Source: Casuarina equisetifolia
Lineage: Eukaryota > Streptophyta > Magnoliopsida > Fagales > Casuarinaceae
Assembly: GCA_028551475.1 (NCBI GenBank)
Contig: CM052357.1
Span: 6,123,931 to 6,187,930 of the forward strand
DNA: 64,000 nt
Direction: 5' to 3'
The number at the start of each line of letters is the position of its first letter. Position 1 is the stretch's first letter. Of the stretch, positions 53,082-63,943 are shown piece by piece. The notes beneath the pieces are model-generated. The model ran no database searches. It saw only the letters and a program-made list of their open reading frames with translations, and was not told the DNA's origin. A program made the translations under genes and the position numbers.

Positions 53082-53822
53082 AGTTGATTAAGACTTAGCC
53101 TGACTGAGGCTTAATTCGATCCAAAGCCCATCTGAAGTAACCTGATTGAGACTTACTTGGTCCAAGCCCAATAGCCAAAACAACATCGTTTGACTTATTA
53201 AGAAACTCAATTAATTAGGACTTTCGGTTGAGAAGCCTAAGCCCCCTTTCTATTTATTCTTGCATGACTTCTATCTTCTTCTCTCCGAGCTGCTAATTCT
53301 CCAACAAGAAGATTTGTGAAGGGATTGATTGTCAGAATGGTTAATTGAAAGCAAAAATTTGAAGATTCTACTATTGATTGATGGAAATCTTTTCACTCTT
53401 TGACGGTGAAGATATCTATGGTGATGTTAGGTTTGACAACAAACCCCAAAGAGCTTTGGTTATTCGCATTTTATATAAAAGCCCTTCTTGATGGTTGATA
53501 GAGAGCTTTTCTTATTCATATATTTGTGAAATCATGAGAAGCATTAAGGATTTGTTCATATACTACTATCATATTTGGATTATATGATATTACCCAATTT
53601 GGGGTAATACTAGGTGATACTCTTCAAAAATTAATTCTTTATGATTTGTTATACTTCTATTCAATTATTTATGTGCTAATTAAGCTCTATACATTATATG
53701 CACATAAATAGTGTTGTAAATCCAAAACACTAACTTAATGATATTTGGAGGTTTTGTGATTAGAGCTTAGATACTTGTTCAAACTTTTGAATAAGCTCTT
53801 TAATAATCAATATCTCATACAT
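53082..53822. other. Unclassified repeat-like intergenic DNA
   Basis: This segment has leader-like and LTR-like traits (AAAACAACATCGTTTGACTT near 53,176 and a TATATAAAAG box near 53,472) but no long open frame. It could be a solo LTR together with the minisatellite. I could not find terminal repeats or target duplications. Confidence 0.35.
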
Positions 53823-53824
53823 TT

Positions 53825-54052
53825 TTAAATCAATGGCTTCATTTAAATAAGCATATTAATTTTTATATTAATAGCGGGAGGATTCAAATCTTCTTGTTTA
53901 TTTTTGAATCCAACGATTTGAATTTAAATATGGCATACAATTTTAAAAAGAAAAATTTACTGATAAGTTTTACATACATATTGATTCTTAAATTAACAAC
54001 CACATTTAAATCTTCCAATTTATTTTTTAATTTAACGGTTGGAATTTGCACA
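53825..54052 (-). repeat. Isolated satellite-family copy in inverted orientation
   Basis: The reverse complement of this 228-bp stretch follows a satellite unit in order: AAATTCCAACCGTTAAATT, then GGAAGATTTAAATG, AGAATCAATATGTA, TCAGTAAATTTTTC, CATATTTAAATTCAAATCG and finally TTATTTAAATGAAGCCATTG. It lies about 1.26 kb beyond the array and may be the dispersed element from which the array arose, or a transposed unit. Confidence 0.8.
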
Positions 54053-54534
54053 CAACTTTGTTGTTCGTGTGCCTAATCTTACTTCCTCCTTTAGTTATGA
54101 AAATATCCCTTAGAGCTACATACCACTTATCTTGTAAGGATAGATTAACTAAAGAAAATGGAATTGTTCCCTATTATCATTTTGAGCCCTATGAAAACAA
54201 ATAAATGGATATTGCCCTTGATAACAAGATATAAAAGGCATGGTTCATAGCTGCAAAATAAGACGGCCATATGTAAAGAGGAAATAGAAAATGGTAAAAT
54301 TTACGGCAAATACTACCTCTTTGTGGAATTATAACGAAAATGCACAGTATGATCATTAGAATTATTCCAATTAGTTGCTTAGCCAGTTAACTAATTGGTG
54401 AGTTAACAAGAGCTCTAATTGTGAGATCTAGAGTTTGATATCCATGTATGTGTATTTTAATGTTTAAAAGAAACTTGATCCTTTCTCAAACAAACCCTCT
54501 CGTAGACAAATCAAAAAATCATTTTTATTATCAA
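54053..54534. other. Intergenic DNA
   Basis: No supportable feature lies between the isolated satellite copy and the plastid insertion. Confidence 0.5.
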
Positions 54535-56530
54535 TCATAAAAACTTCTATAAAACATTACATAAAGACAATTTGAATAAATAAGATTCATGGAAACCTTC
54601 TTACTACCAATTACATAGAATTTTCCCGGAAAGTCATTATATTTGATCAACTCGGGACTAAGAACTAGTAATAAACATAAAACCATCCATTCTTGTTCTA
54701 TGTTTGTTCGAATAAAGTGTTTAGCTAACTCCATAAGTCTAACCAAAAAATCCTTTCTTCTTTCAACTTTTTGATCTTCCCATTCATTACCTGCCGGGCC
54801 TTGGCCCCCTAATTCTTTCCATTATGCCAACGAAGAATTTATAATAACTTGCAAATCCAGATTGGCTAATTGTTCTCGGATAGCACCCGGTTCGGTAGAA
54901 ATTTCTCGATTTCGAAATGTATTGAAGCCCTATGTAATAAAGAAAAGTGGGATGTTGCATTTCCAAGATTGGATTTCATATTCGAATGGACCTCGTAAAC
55001 ATTAGCAAGTAGGTTTTTTAGATACGGGCCTAGCAAAAGAAAATTTTGGGTACGATCCTATGGCATATCCCCAATCAAAATCGAACATTAAGTTTCCTTT
55101 CATTCGGCTTAAGTTATTACACTAAATAAAGATACATAATGGAATTTCTACTTTCTTTTATTTATCTACTATATATATATATATAAAAAACCATTTACTC
55201 AAGTTTCCAATTAAGACCGAACCACATCTCATTTATTCTTTTTTTATTTAGTTTAGATTTTATTTTCTGAATTCCTTATTCAACTATAAATTATGATATA
55301 AAATAAATAAAATGTAAAATCCTTGAGTAGTTTACATACCTTTGAATGATAAGTTCCCTTAATCATTAATTAATTAATTAATTAATTAAATTAAATTAAA
55401 ATTGAATTATTCAACTAGACTAAAGAAGGATCTTGGAATTCAAAAGAAATTTACTTTTCTATGTATCATTCTATTCGATCTTTTAGGCCCCTACTTTGCC
55501 TCAACGTTTTGCCATGATGTCTTCAAAGTCTATGTGCAATGGATAAACTCCTACAACCATGACATGATATAATTTGTCTTTTTAAAAATAATTGAATTTC
55601 TTTATACAAAGAAAATAAACAAAATTCTTTACAAATTTTATAAAAATAAAATAAAAAAATAAAAGAAACATAATGGTTGATTCCACAAAACAAAAATATT
55701 TTTTTTTTCATGTGGTACAATTACAAATTCAAAATTCTCATTTATTTGGGAGTATTAAATACACCCATAATTTTGAGCTTTATGTTATTTCGACTAAAAC
55801 ACATGTAGCTATAGGGCAATACCAATTGGAACGAATGGGATGGCAATTTCTAATTCTAAATATGTAAAATCAAAGTTTTGATCAAATCACACATCACAAT
55901 ATACCAGCTCTTCTAATTCCTTAAAAGGTTTATCTAAAAGATTCATGATTTGACTAGAAAGATGTTTCAAATACCACACGGGAGTTATTGGACATGCTAG
56001 TTTGATATAACCCATTTCGTATCTTCATATCCAATGATTAACAAATTTGACTCTACATTGTTCACAAAATTTTGAGGTTTTTTTTTTTTAAATCCTTGAT
56101 TACTCGATAATTACCATAAGTGCAAATCCCACTTTTTATAGGCCCAAAAATCCTTTTCACAAAATAATCCATCTTTTTTGGGTGTTTTATTTTAATGAAA
56201 AATATAGAGTTTTGTGACCTCTCCAACTATCTCTCATTGGATAAGTGTTTATTGGCCAAGCACTTATTTGTTGAGGAGAAACTAATCAAATTCGTAGCTG
56301 TTGATGTTTATACAGATCAATCATAGGAAAAAAAAAGTTTCGTATTTCTAAATGTTCAACAAGAAAAAGGGACGTAAAAAGGGTTATTCTCACAATTAAT
56401 TTCTCTTTGCCCATCTCCACATATTTATGCGTGAAGGATTTATAGAAAGATTCATCTTTCTAATTTGTGAGTTGAATTTTCTTAAAAATCTAGTTCTAAA
56501 AGGGATACCAGATACCTAGCTCAGAATTTC
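54535..56530 (-). pseudogene. rpoC1: Nuclear insertion of plastid DNA (rpoC1 with intron, probable rpoB end)
   Basis: Read on the minus strand this is collinear with the plastid rpoB-rpoC1 region. The rpoC1 start is at 56,322-56,324 (MIDLYKHQQLRI). Exon 1 runs to about 55,885 and shows [27 protein letters not shown] and [15 protein letters not shown] group II intron of about 840 bp follows, starting GTGTGAT. Exon 2 runs from about 55,045 to 54,535, with [29 protein letters not shown] and [20 protein letters not shown]. Sequence before the start (LELDF, KLER) resembles the end of rpoB. Stops and frameshifts are scattered throughout, so it is dead. In the plastid, RpoC1 is the beta' subunit of the plastid-encoded RNA polymerase. 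The kept intron shows transfer as DNA. Confidence 0.9.
55045..55884 (-). other. Degenerate rpoC1 group II intron
   Basis: It sits between the two recognised rpoC1 exons exactly where most angiosperm plastomes have this intron. It starts GTGTGAT in place of the usual GTGYG. A (TA)n tract (55,170-55,186) and a (TTAA)n tract (about 55,363-55,390) inside it look like later expansions. Confidence 0.7.
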
Positions 56531-58138
56531 AAGTCAAGCAAACTAATATTTACTTTTTTGTTGGATGAAAATCTTAAAAATTGTAAACCAAAAACATATT
56601 TTTTTATACTTTTAAAAAAGGGCAATAATACCTTAAAAAATTTCCTAAATATCTTTTTCATTATTTTTCTTCTTTAATAAGATATTACTAACAAATAAAT
56701 TTTTAAAAAACACTTAAATAATCTAAAATTCATCTTACTACAACCAAAACTGAAATATCTATATGCTAGACACACAACACAAATTTTCTCAAGATTTTAT
56801 TAACATTATATAGCATATATAATTTGATTACATTTCAAACATACTAACTAGGGAGCCCACTTAAAAAACATAAAAGATGTGTTAGGCAAGTTAACATACA
56901 TGCTAGCAAGCTAGGGAAAAGGGAATGGCAAATTGAACTTAAGCGTCAAGATTGCTTGGACCCACCGTTCAAACCCTTTACAATTTTTTTTTCTCTATTG
57001 TATTACTTTTATACCGTTTATGTTTATTATTGTGATCATTCGTAGCAAAATAAGATCACAGATTGTTTCAACTTTACCCTTCAAATTCATCTCATGAGAA
57101 TGGTCCGCGCCTTATTATTTTTCATTTTTTTCCCTCCCTCTTTAGACCATTCAGAATATATCAGATATGCATATAATAATATTTTCTGAAAGTGCACATA
57201 ACTTCAATTGAATTAGCTATGCCAAACAGCTTTCAACTCTTATTTTAGATATCCACCCATTTGACAAGAAGTTCAACAAAGTAGATTAGATGTAGATTAA
57301 TTTCCCAAGCCCAAGCTTGATGCAAAACATAGGAAATGCAAACTGGCTTTAAAACCCAAAGCTTAGTGCAAACATGGGCATGTTATATAAACTATTTTTC
57401 ATCATAATATTATTACATATAGAAACGTTAAACTTGAAAGTATGATGTCTCCATGTTTTCCTCCATGTTTACACTTTCCAGCTGCCTATAGAAACGGAAA
57501 AGGAAACAGAAAAAGGCATTAGGTGTTGACCTCCGAACTAAAGACAACCACAGAATTCAGTTACAATCCAGAAAAACGTTATGACGAATGGAACAAGAAA
57601 GACTAACATCAAATGATATAAAAAATTAACATAAGATTGATATAAAGGCATTTCAGTTACAATTGGTAGTAAAAACCATGCGAATGATCCTTTCAATGAT
57701 AAAACCAAGTCAAAACCAATTAGATATATGTACCTCTACCATTCTATGACAAGATTATTATATGTTTAGTGTTTGACAAATTCTAGTGAAACCCAATTCC
57801 AAAGATTAGGTCACAATCAATGTCAAATCATGTGGCTGCTAAGATCGAATCAAATATATACCAAGACTATTGGGTGGCTTTCACAACAGTATCTTGACAA
57901 CTGTGAAAACAGGGCATTTGATTGTTGCAATTATTTGTCAAAAAAATACCATGTTGATTCTAGCAAGGAGAGGCGTGTCAATTATTCCTTCATTTATGTC
58001 TAAAGCGGCGGTTTTAGCAGTCATCCCACTTGGGAAAACAATACATGGTAGCTAGGATGCTTAATGTCTTTGTCCCAGGTAACTGTACTTCTACGATCTA
58101 AGTGTGCTGCATGATTGTAAACCACTTAACTGTGGAAG
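56531..58138. other. Intergenic DNA between the plastid insertion and the Copia element
   Basis: About 1.6 kb is AT-rich on the left and of more mixed composition from 57,480 onwards. Short open frames occur near 57,770-58,055, but none has recognisable motifs. The right edge is the insertion target of the Copia element, so an interrupted host gene cannot be excluded. Confidence 0.45.
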
Positions 58139-58143
58139 CCAAA
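58139..58143. other. Target-site duplication, left copy
   Basis: CCAAA directly precedes the left LTR and is repeated exactly after the right LTR at 63,939-63,943. A 5-bp duplication is the normal product of Copia integrase. Confidence 0.95.
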
Positions 58144-58507
58144 TGTCAAAACACTTGAAAGGAGGGATAATGCTGCTCATTTCATTGATGAAGCATACAA
58201 ACCCTATTACAAATCTATTACAAAGACGGGCGAATAGATCTCGTGATAATAAACAACGTTCTATACAATGCCTATTTAAAGAAAAAAAATGAGTAAGGAA
58301 CACCGGCTCTATGTCTTATCTCCCACGTCGCACGTTCTTCTGCTTGCCTGAGATAACTCACTAAAGCTACTAAAATAGCTGCTGCGCGTGCTGTAGGGGC
58401 TGTGTGATGGAACCGTTTTCAGTAGCTACTGAAGTAGCTGCTGCCTAACTGAGCTGATGGGGCAGTCACAAGTGACGTGGCTGCACTCCCAACCACATAT
58501 CCGAACA
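58144..58507 (-). repeat. 3' LTR of the Copia element
   Basis: On the plus strand it starts TGTCAAAACACTTG and ends CATATCCGAACA, almost identical to 63,576-63,938. The minus strand carries a TTTAAATAGG TATA-like box near the middle. The U3 half holds AGCTACT-type inverted repeats. Confidence 0.97.
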
Positions 58508-58515
58508 CCCCCCTC
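58508..58515 (-). other. Polypurine tract
   Basis: GAGGGGGG on the minus strand directly abuts the 3' LTR. It is the expected primer site for plus-strand DNA synthesis. It also overlaps the end of the reverse transcriptase reading frame. Confidence 0.85.
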
Positions 58516-60634
58516 AAGCTGAAGGTCGATAGGAATTAATAACGTTCAACTTGCCGAGGAGATGTACATGCTGGTTTGCTCCCAGAGCCTTTGTGAATAT
58601 ATCTGCCGGTTGATCCTTGGTCCCAATATGATGTGTTCTGATAAGGCCACGCTTTATCTTTTCCCTGATGAAGTGACAATCCACATCTATGTGTTTGGTG
58701 CGTTGGTGCACCATGGGATTTGCCGATAACTCCATTGCAGCCTTATTATCACAATATAAAGTCACTGGTTGTGCGACTTCTATTCCCATAACTCCGAGAA
58801 GGCCTAGTAACCAGATGATCTCACATGATGTATAGGCCATAACTCGATACTCTGCTTCTGTGGAGGAGAGAGACACCACTGCCTGTTTCTTACTTTTCCA
58901 AGATATGAGAGTGTTCCCAAGCATTATACAAAAACCTGTAACAGACTTCCTCTCAACCTTGCAAGTAGCGTAGTCTGAATCGCAGTAAGCTCTCATCTCA
59001 TAACCCCCTGAAGTAGGAATGTGTAAACCTGTACCCGGGCAGCTCTTCAAGTATTTTACCAATCTAGTAGTTGCTTCCCAGTGAGATTTCTTTGGTGAAT
59101 GCATGAACTGGGCCAAGTTATGCACAGTGCAAGAGATGTCAGGTCTGGTGACTATGAGATAGTTCAACTTCCTTATGAGCTGCTGATATTTGAGCGGTTC
59201 ATTCAAAAGGGGGTCATCATCCCGAGGCACCAGAGCTCCCTGATCATGCTTAAATGTCGTCAATGATAAGTTTGTGTCCATGGGGTTATCAACTAGTTTA
59301 GTGCCCCCAAGTCCCATCTCGTCAATCATCTCGAGAATGTACTTTCGTTGACTTAAGTGAATGCCTTTATCATCCTTAAGGACCTCAATCCCAAGAAAGT
59401 ACTTGAGATCTCCCAAATCCTTAATATGAAAGACAGAATGTAGGTATTTCTTCAACTCTTGTATTCCCTCTATGTCGCTGCCTGTAATGAGTATATCATC
59501 CACATAAATCATGAGAATGACAATAAGGTTTCCTTTTCTTCGGACGAACAATGAGGTGTCATACATAGAGTTCTTGTAGCCAGCTGTGAGAAGTGCTTCT
59601 ATGAATTTCTCATACCATTGCCTGGTTGCTTGCTTGAGTCCGTAAATGGACTTCTTCAACTTGCAAACCTTCCCGCTGCTTTCTGCGGGGTCTCCTGGTG
59701 GAGGTCGCATGTAGACCTCTTCATCCAGATCTCCTTGCAGGAATGCATTATTCACATCTATTTGATGGATGTCCCATCTGTTCTGGGCTACTAAGGAGAG
59801 AGCACACCGAATGGTGATATGTTTCACCACTGGAGCGAAGATCTCATGGTAGTCCACTCCTTCCTTTTGGCTGTATCCTTTTGCCACTAACCTTGCTTTA
59901 TATCTTTCTATTGACACATCAGCTTTGTATTTGATTTTGTATACCCACTTACATCCAATGGGTTTTCTCCCCGGAGGTAGGTCCACTAGCTCCCATGTAT
60001 CATTCGCCTCTAATGCTTTAATCTTTTGCTCCATGGCTTCTTGCCACCTAGGATTGTCAACTGCCTCATGGTGATGTATTGGTTCGGTATCAGCAGATAT
60101 GGATGCAATGAAGTGCTGGTTATCCGATGGCAAATGGTCGTATGAGATGTAGGTTGAAAGAGGGTAGGCCGATGATTCTGTTTCTGCTACATGAATGGTA
60201 GGGCATACGTAGTCTTTCAACCATAAGGGAGGTCTGGTATTCCTAGTAGAGCGTCGAGGGGTTATTTGTGGTTGTGGCTCAGATGTGGGTGTAATCTCAT
60301 CATCTGAAAATATGTCTAGTGGGTCTGCTGAAGGCGGTGGTGGCACAGACATACGAGCTGATTCTGGCAAGGGTGATGTGTTTGGTTGGTGGTTCATAGA
60401 ATCAGTAGGAGTGGGCAATGTATGTGAGTGATCAGGAGGTGCCTCATTATCATGCATTCTTGGATCCTCTGGAATGAGCTTCGTCAAAGGTGCTTGCATG
60501 GTAGAATGTGATTTGGCCCTTACTTGTGAAAATGGGAAGATATCCTCATGGAACTTTACGTCCCGACTTATAAAAAATCTGTTCTTTTCAGGGTCATATA
60601 ATCGGTAACCCTTCTGACCATGAGCGTATCCCAT
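58514..60634 (-). pseudogene. Copia pol, reverse transcriptase and RNase H part
   Basis: This is the 706-codon open C-terminal part of the polyprotein. After a Pro- and Ser-rich spacer (about residues 40-135), the RVT_2 reverse transcriptase domain spans about 210-455, with RLVAKGYSQ and the catalytic YVDD at 377-380. RNase H motifs follow: DSDYA (552-556), STEAEYR (591-597), YCDNKAA (627-633) and HQRTKHID (643-650). These domains look intact. The first Met here is internal, since the reading frame continues upstream through IFMGYAHG beyond a stop at 60,713-60,715. It is part of a polyprotein and not an independent gene. Confidence 0.93.
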
Positions 60635-60853
60635 AAATATGCTAGGGATTGCTCGGGGGGCAAACTTGTCTTTTTGTCCTACTGTGGTGGCATGACATAG
60701 ACATCCAAAAACTCAGAGATGTGAGAATTTTGATGGTTTTCCAAAAAGTTTTTCGAATGGTGTGACTCCACCTAAAACCGTAGAAGGCATCCTATTGATG
60801 AGATAGGTAGCAGTAAGTATGTACTCCCCCTAGAATTTGTCAGGAATTGAGCT
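60635..60853 (-). pseudogene. Integrase C-terminal region interrupted by stops
   Basis: The frame connects the two long pol parts without indels but has three stops: TAG at 60,854-60,856, TAG at 60,830-60,832 and TGA at 60,713-60,715. Between them are recognisable Copia residues ([26 protein letters not shown]). The stops separate integrase from reverse transcriptase. Confidence 0.88.
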
Positions 60854-62386
60854 CTAAAATTTCAGAGCTCTCGCAACATCCAATATGTGACGATGTTTAC
60901 GCTCTACCACACCGTTCTGTTGAGGTGTGTGTACGCATGAACTTTCGTTTCGAATGCCACATGTCATGAATAGTTGCTTTGTGTGATGATTGAAAAAGTC
61001 AAGTGCATTGTCAGTTCTAATGCATTTGACTTCAATTTGAAACTGGTTTTTTACCAGGATGAGGAATTCCTTTAGTCGTGAATGAGTTTCACTCTTGGCT
61101 TTCATCAGAAATGTCCAAGTTCCTCGTGAAAAATCATCGACCAATGTGAGGAAATATCGTGACCCATCATGATTGGGGATTTTATAAGGTCCCCAGACAT
61201 CTACATGAATTAGGTCAAAAATCCGTTGCGCAGTATGATCGCGCGTAGGAAAGGAATTGCGAGTTTGTTTCGTAAGTGGACAAATCATGCATGGCTCATG
61301 TTGAGAAAATTTTGTAAATTTGAAATCAGAAATATATTTAAATTTTGCATCAGACATATGCCCAAGTCTGCAATGCCAAAGTTTGGAATTTAAAATATTA
61401 CATGCCGACATAAAAGATAAATCATGTCCTGGGAGTTGTGATACATCATTCTTATCTGGACATGCAACAAAAAAATAGAGGCCATTTCTAACTCTACCAA
61501 GGCCTTTGACTTCACTCGTCCAAAGGTCCTGAAAGACACAAAATTCAGCATAAAGTATGATGCGACATCTATTTTCATTGCAAAATTTAGATGCAGAGAT
61601 GAGATTGAACTTAAAATCAGGAGAATATAATACTGTGTTCAATTTCAGTGTTTTGGATATGTTGGTGTTTCCAATATGTGTAACCAATGCACCATCACCA
61701 TTTGGAAATTTAACTTTCTTAGATTTAGAAGCACAAGGCACAATCGAATTTAAGCATGGCAAATTGGCAGTTATATGGTCGCTAGCACCTGAATCAATTA
61801 TCCAACATTGAGTTAAGGGATGCGATGTACCTGCCAAGTGGGCGTGACTATCCTGATCAGTGTTCAGGAATTGCATGAACTTCTGGAAATCCGTCTTCGT
61901 GATGAAGGTTTGTTTCGAAGCATCCGTCACTAGATTGGCCTTAGCTTCTTCTCTGAAATATTTGTGTCCCGATGGGAAACCATGGAGCCTGTAGCATTCT
62001 TTTTTCTCATGGCCATATCCCTTGCAGTAGTCGCATTGAGGTCCCACTAAACGGTAGCATTCTTTCTTTTTATGGCCCTTTTTTCTGCAAAGGGCACAAC
62101 GGTCATTTTGCTTGCCCCTAAACGACTTGTCGTTTCGCGCAGCTTTGAGCGTAAACGACATGTCGTTTGATGCGGGGTGCATATACGACGCGTCTCCAGC
62201 GATCTGTCGTTCAGCGCCTGAGGAGGTCGTCCCTATAGGTGCACCCGTCGCAACAAGTCCCGCCCCGCCTCCTGAGCCTTTTGCGTCGACCCGATTTTTT
62301 GCCGCAACAAATGTGAATTCTCTGGTCGTCTTCCCCGATGAGCTCCGGCGGTATTCGGCCTTGCAGAGGATGGAATAAGCTTGCAA
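60854..62386 (-). pseudogene. Copia gag C-terminus, protease and integrase core
   Basis: This 510-codon open part has two CCHC zinc knuckles (C97, C100, H105, C110 and C118, C121, H126, C131). A second knuckle is a useful feature for placing the family. The aspartic protease site is DSGAS (from D198). The GAG-pre-integrase HHCC zinc site uses H338, H343, C366 and C369. The integrase core keeps D396, D459 and E495 with exactly 35 residues between the last two (D,D-35-E). The frame ends at a TAG soon after the core. The true upstream connection to gag is through a frameshift near 62,394-62,400. Confidence 0.92.
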
Positions 62387-62928
62387 AAGATTCGGGGGGG
62401 CTGCATAATCAGAATCTGCTCTTTGATCGGCAGAAAATAGTCATCAAGGCCCCGAATAAACTGAAAAAATTTCATCTCTTCTTCGTACTCCTGCCACTCT
62501 TTGAAGGACGCCATTCTGGGGCATTTTAGCTCGATCAGAGAGTTGAACTCGTTCCACAGCTGCTTCAATCGCCCGAAATAGGCTGAAATTGATTCTCCCC
62601 CTTGCTGGATTGTGCATAATTCGGTCGTTAGGTCAAAAACCCTAGACCGGTCGATCTGCTGATACCGGCTGCGGAGCTCCGACCACATTTCGGCCGCCGT
62701 CTTGGTGTAGAGGAGACCGTTGTGAAGATGGTCGCCGATCGAGTTCAGGATCCACCCGCGGCAAAGGTCGTTGCACCTTCTCCATTGCTTTCGGGTCAGA
62801 GAGTCGAGTTTCGGCGCGGTGTATGATCTGTCGACAAACACGTACTTGTTCTTAATTGATAGTGTGATTGTCATCGTCTCACTCCAGGCTGCATAATTCG
62901 TCGGTCCTTCAAGCTTAATCGCCACCAA
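62233..62928 (-). pseudogene. Copia gag N-terminal part
   Basis: A UBN2-type Gag domain is present: NYAAWSETM, LSIKNKYVFVDRSY, RGWILNSIGDHLHNGLLY, the LKQLWNEFNSL helix and FIRGLDDYF. After IMQPP a run of seven C residues (62,394-62,400) shifts the frame, and the true Gag continuation is in the frame of the next part. The reading frame extends upstream of the first start-like codon (PLYLPPGDTNSTAL), and no ATG is evident, so the authentic start is lost or not recognised. Confidence 0.85.
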
Positions 62929-62939
62929 CGCCGTCGAAT

Positions 62940-63560
62940 TTGTGTCTCCGGGTGGCAGATACAGCGGGTTGGAGTAATCTAGGGTTTGGGCCCTATTTTC
63001 CGGTTCTTGCTATGGTGGAGTGGGCGGAGGAACACGCTGGTAGGTGCGAAATGCCGTTCGGTCATCTCCGCTTCGATGTGGCGGCACATACCACGGTGTC
63101 GACTGGCCGGGATCTGCCATTTCGTCGGTCGGAGAGGACTGGGAGCAAGACGACGTCGTTTGGGAAGAAGACGATGTCGTTGCTATGTTTGGGGCAACGG
63201 TGTCATTCGAGTGGAGCGACGTCGTTTCGGAAGATGTTGGTTCCGAATAGCAAACGGTGTCATTCCACTAAAACAAAGGATGGTGATACGTCGTCGTTCT
63301 GTTCGTCGTTTTGTTGAGATAAACGAGCTGAACCAAAACTACGCCGTTTTGAGTTAGGTCACCGGAATAAACGCAGCGCCAGGTCGGGGTGCGGTCTGGT
63401 TTGTGATAGAAAGCGTCGGAGGGCGTTTTACTGTTGGCTTTGATCAGAAATTAGCCAGAAAACTCCGATTTGTGGGTTTTGAGTGGAAGCGATTTGGATT
63501 GAATGAAGACGAATGAGTTTTCAGCTCGATTTGTAGAGATAAAGAACACGGTAAGAACCT
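62940..63560 (-). other. Copia 5' leader with repeated ACGACGTCGTTT-like motifs
   Basis: Between gag and the primer-binding site there is about 600 bp of GC-richer untranslated sequence. It carries repeated palindromic motifs: ACGACGTCGTTT (about 63,150 and 63,217), ACGATGTCGTTG (63,171), ACGGTGTCATTC (63,197 and 63,254) and ACGTCGTCGTTC (63,288). The same motif family occurs in the leader of the element at the left edge of the window. Confidence 0.75.
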
Positions 63561-63575
63561 AAGCTCTCGATGCCA
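63561..63575 (-). other. Primer-binding site
   Basis: The minus strand reads TGGCATCGAGAGCTT immediately after the 5' LTR. It differs slightly from the common initiator Met-tRNA site TGGTATCAGAGC, but its position and core match. Confidence 0.8.
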
Positions 63576-63938
63576 TGTCAAAACACTTGAAAGGAAGGAT
63601 AATGCTGCTCATTTCATTGATGAAGCATACAAACCCTATTACAAATCTATTACAAAGACGGGCGAATAGATCTCGTGATAATAAACAACGTTCTATACAA
63701 TGCCTATTTAAAGAAAAAAACGAGTAAGGAACATCGGCTCTATGTCTTATCTCCCACGTCGCACGTTCTCCTGCTTGCCTGAGATAACTCACTAAAGCTA
63801 CTAAAATAGCTGCTGCGCGTGCTGTAGGGGCTGTGTGATGGAACCGTTTTTAGCAGCTACTGAAGTAGCTGCTGCCTAACTGATCTGATGGGGCAGTCAC
63901 AAGTGATGTGGCTGCACTCCCAACCACATATCCGAACA
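63576..63938 (-). repeat. 5' LTR of the Copia element
   Basis: This is the partner of 58,144-58,507, with identical ends. In the U3 part, AGCAGCTACT and AGTAGCTGCT (63,852-63,873) form a perfect 10-bp inverted repeat with a 2-bp centre. A TATA-like TTTAAATAGG lies downstream on the minus strand, near 63,702-63,711. Confidence 0.97.
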
Positions 63939-63943
63939 CCAAA
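63939..63943. other. Target-site duplication, right copy
   Basis: CCAAA matches 58,139-58,143. The remaining 57 bp of the window is flanking DNA with no feature seen. Confidence 0.95.

Larger units (their letters stand above)
58144..63938 (-). mobile_element. Complete but defective Ty1/Copia LTR retrotransposon
   Basis: The element is 5,795 bp with LTRs of 364 and 363 bp, 5-bp target duplications (CCAAA), a primer-binding site, a polypurine tract and the Copia order gag - protease - integrase - reverse transcriptase - RNase H. By eye the LTRs differ at about 8 bases and one indel, roughly 2 percent, so insertion is fairly recent. The polyprotein is broken by a frameshift in a run of seven C residues and by three stops after the integrase core, so this copy cannot move by itself. 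It inserted within otherwise intergenic DNA. Confidence 0.97.

Noticed and set aside
54535..56530. Functional or bacterial RNA polymerase gene
   Set aside because: The match is to plastid rpoC1 with its group II intron, broken by many stops and frameshifts and lacking most of exon 2.
62112..63357. Plus-strand open frames of 88-125 codons in the Copia element
   Set aside because: They are antisense to gag and the leader, have no domain signature, and follow from GC-rich sequence.
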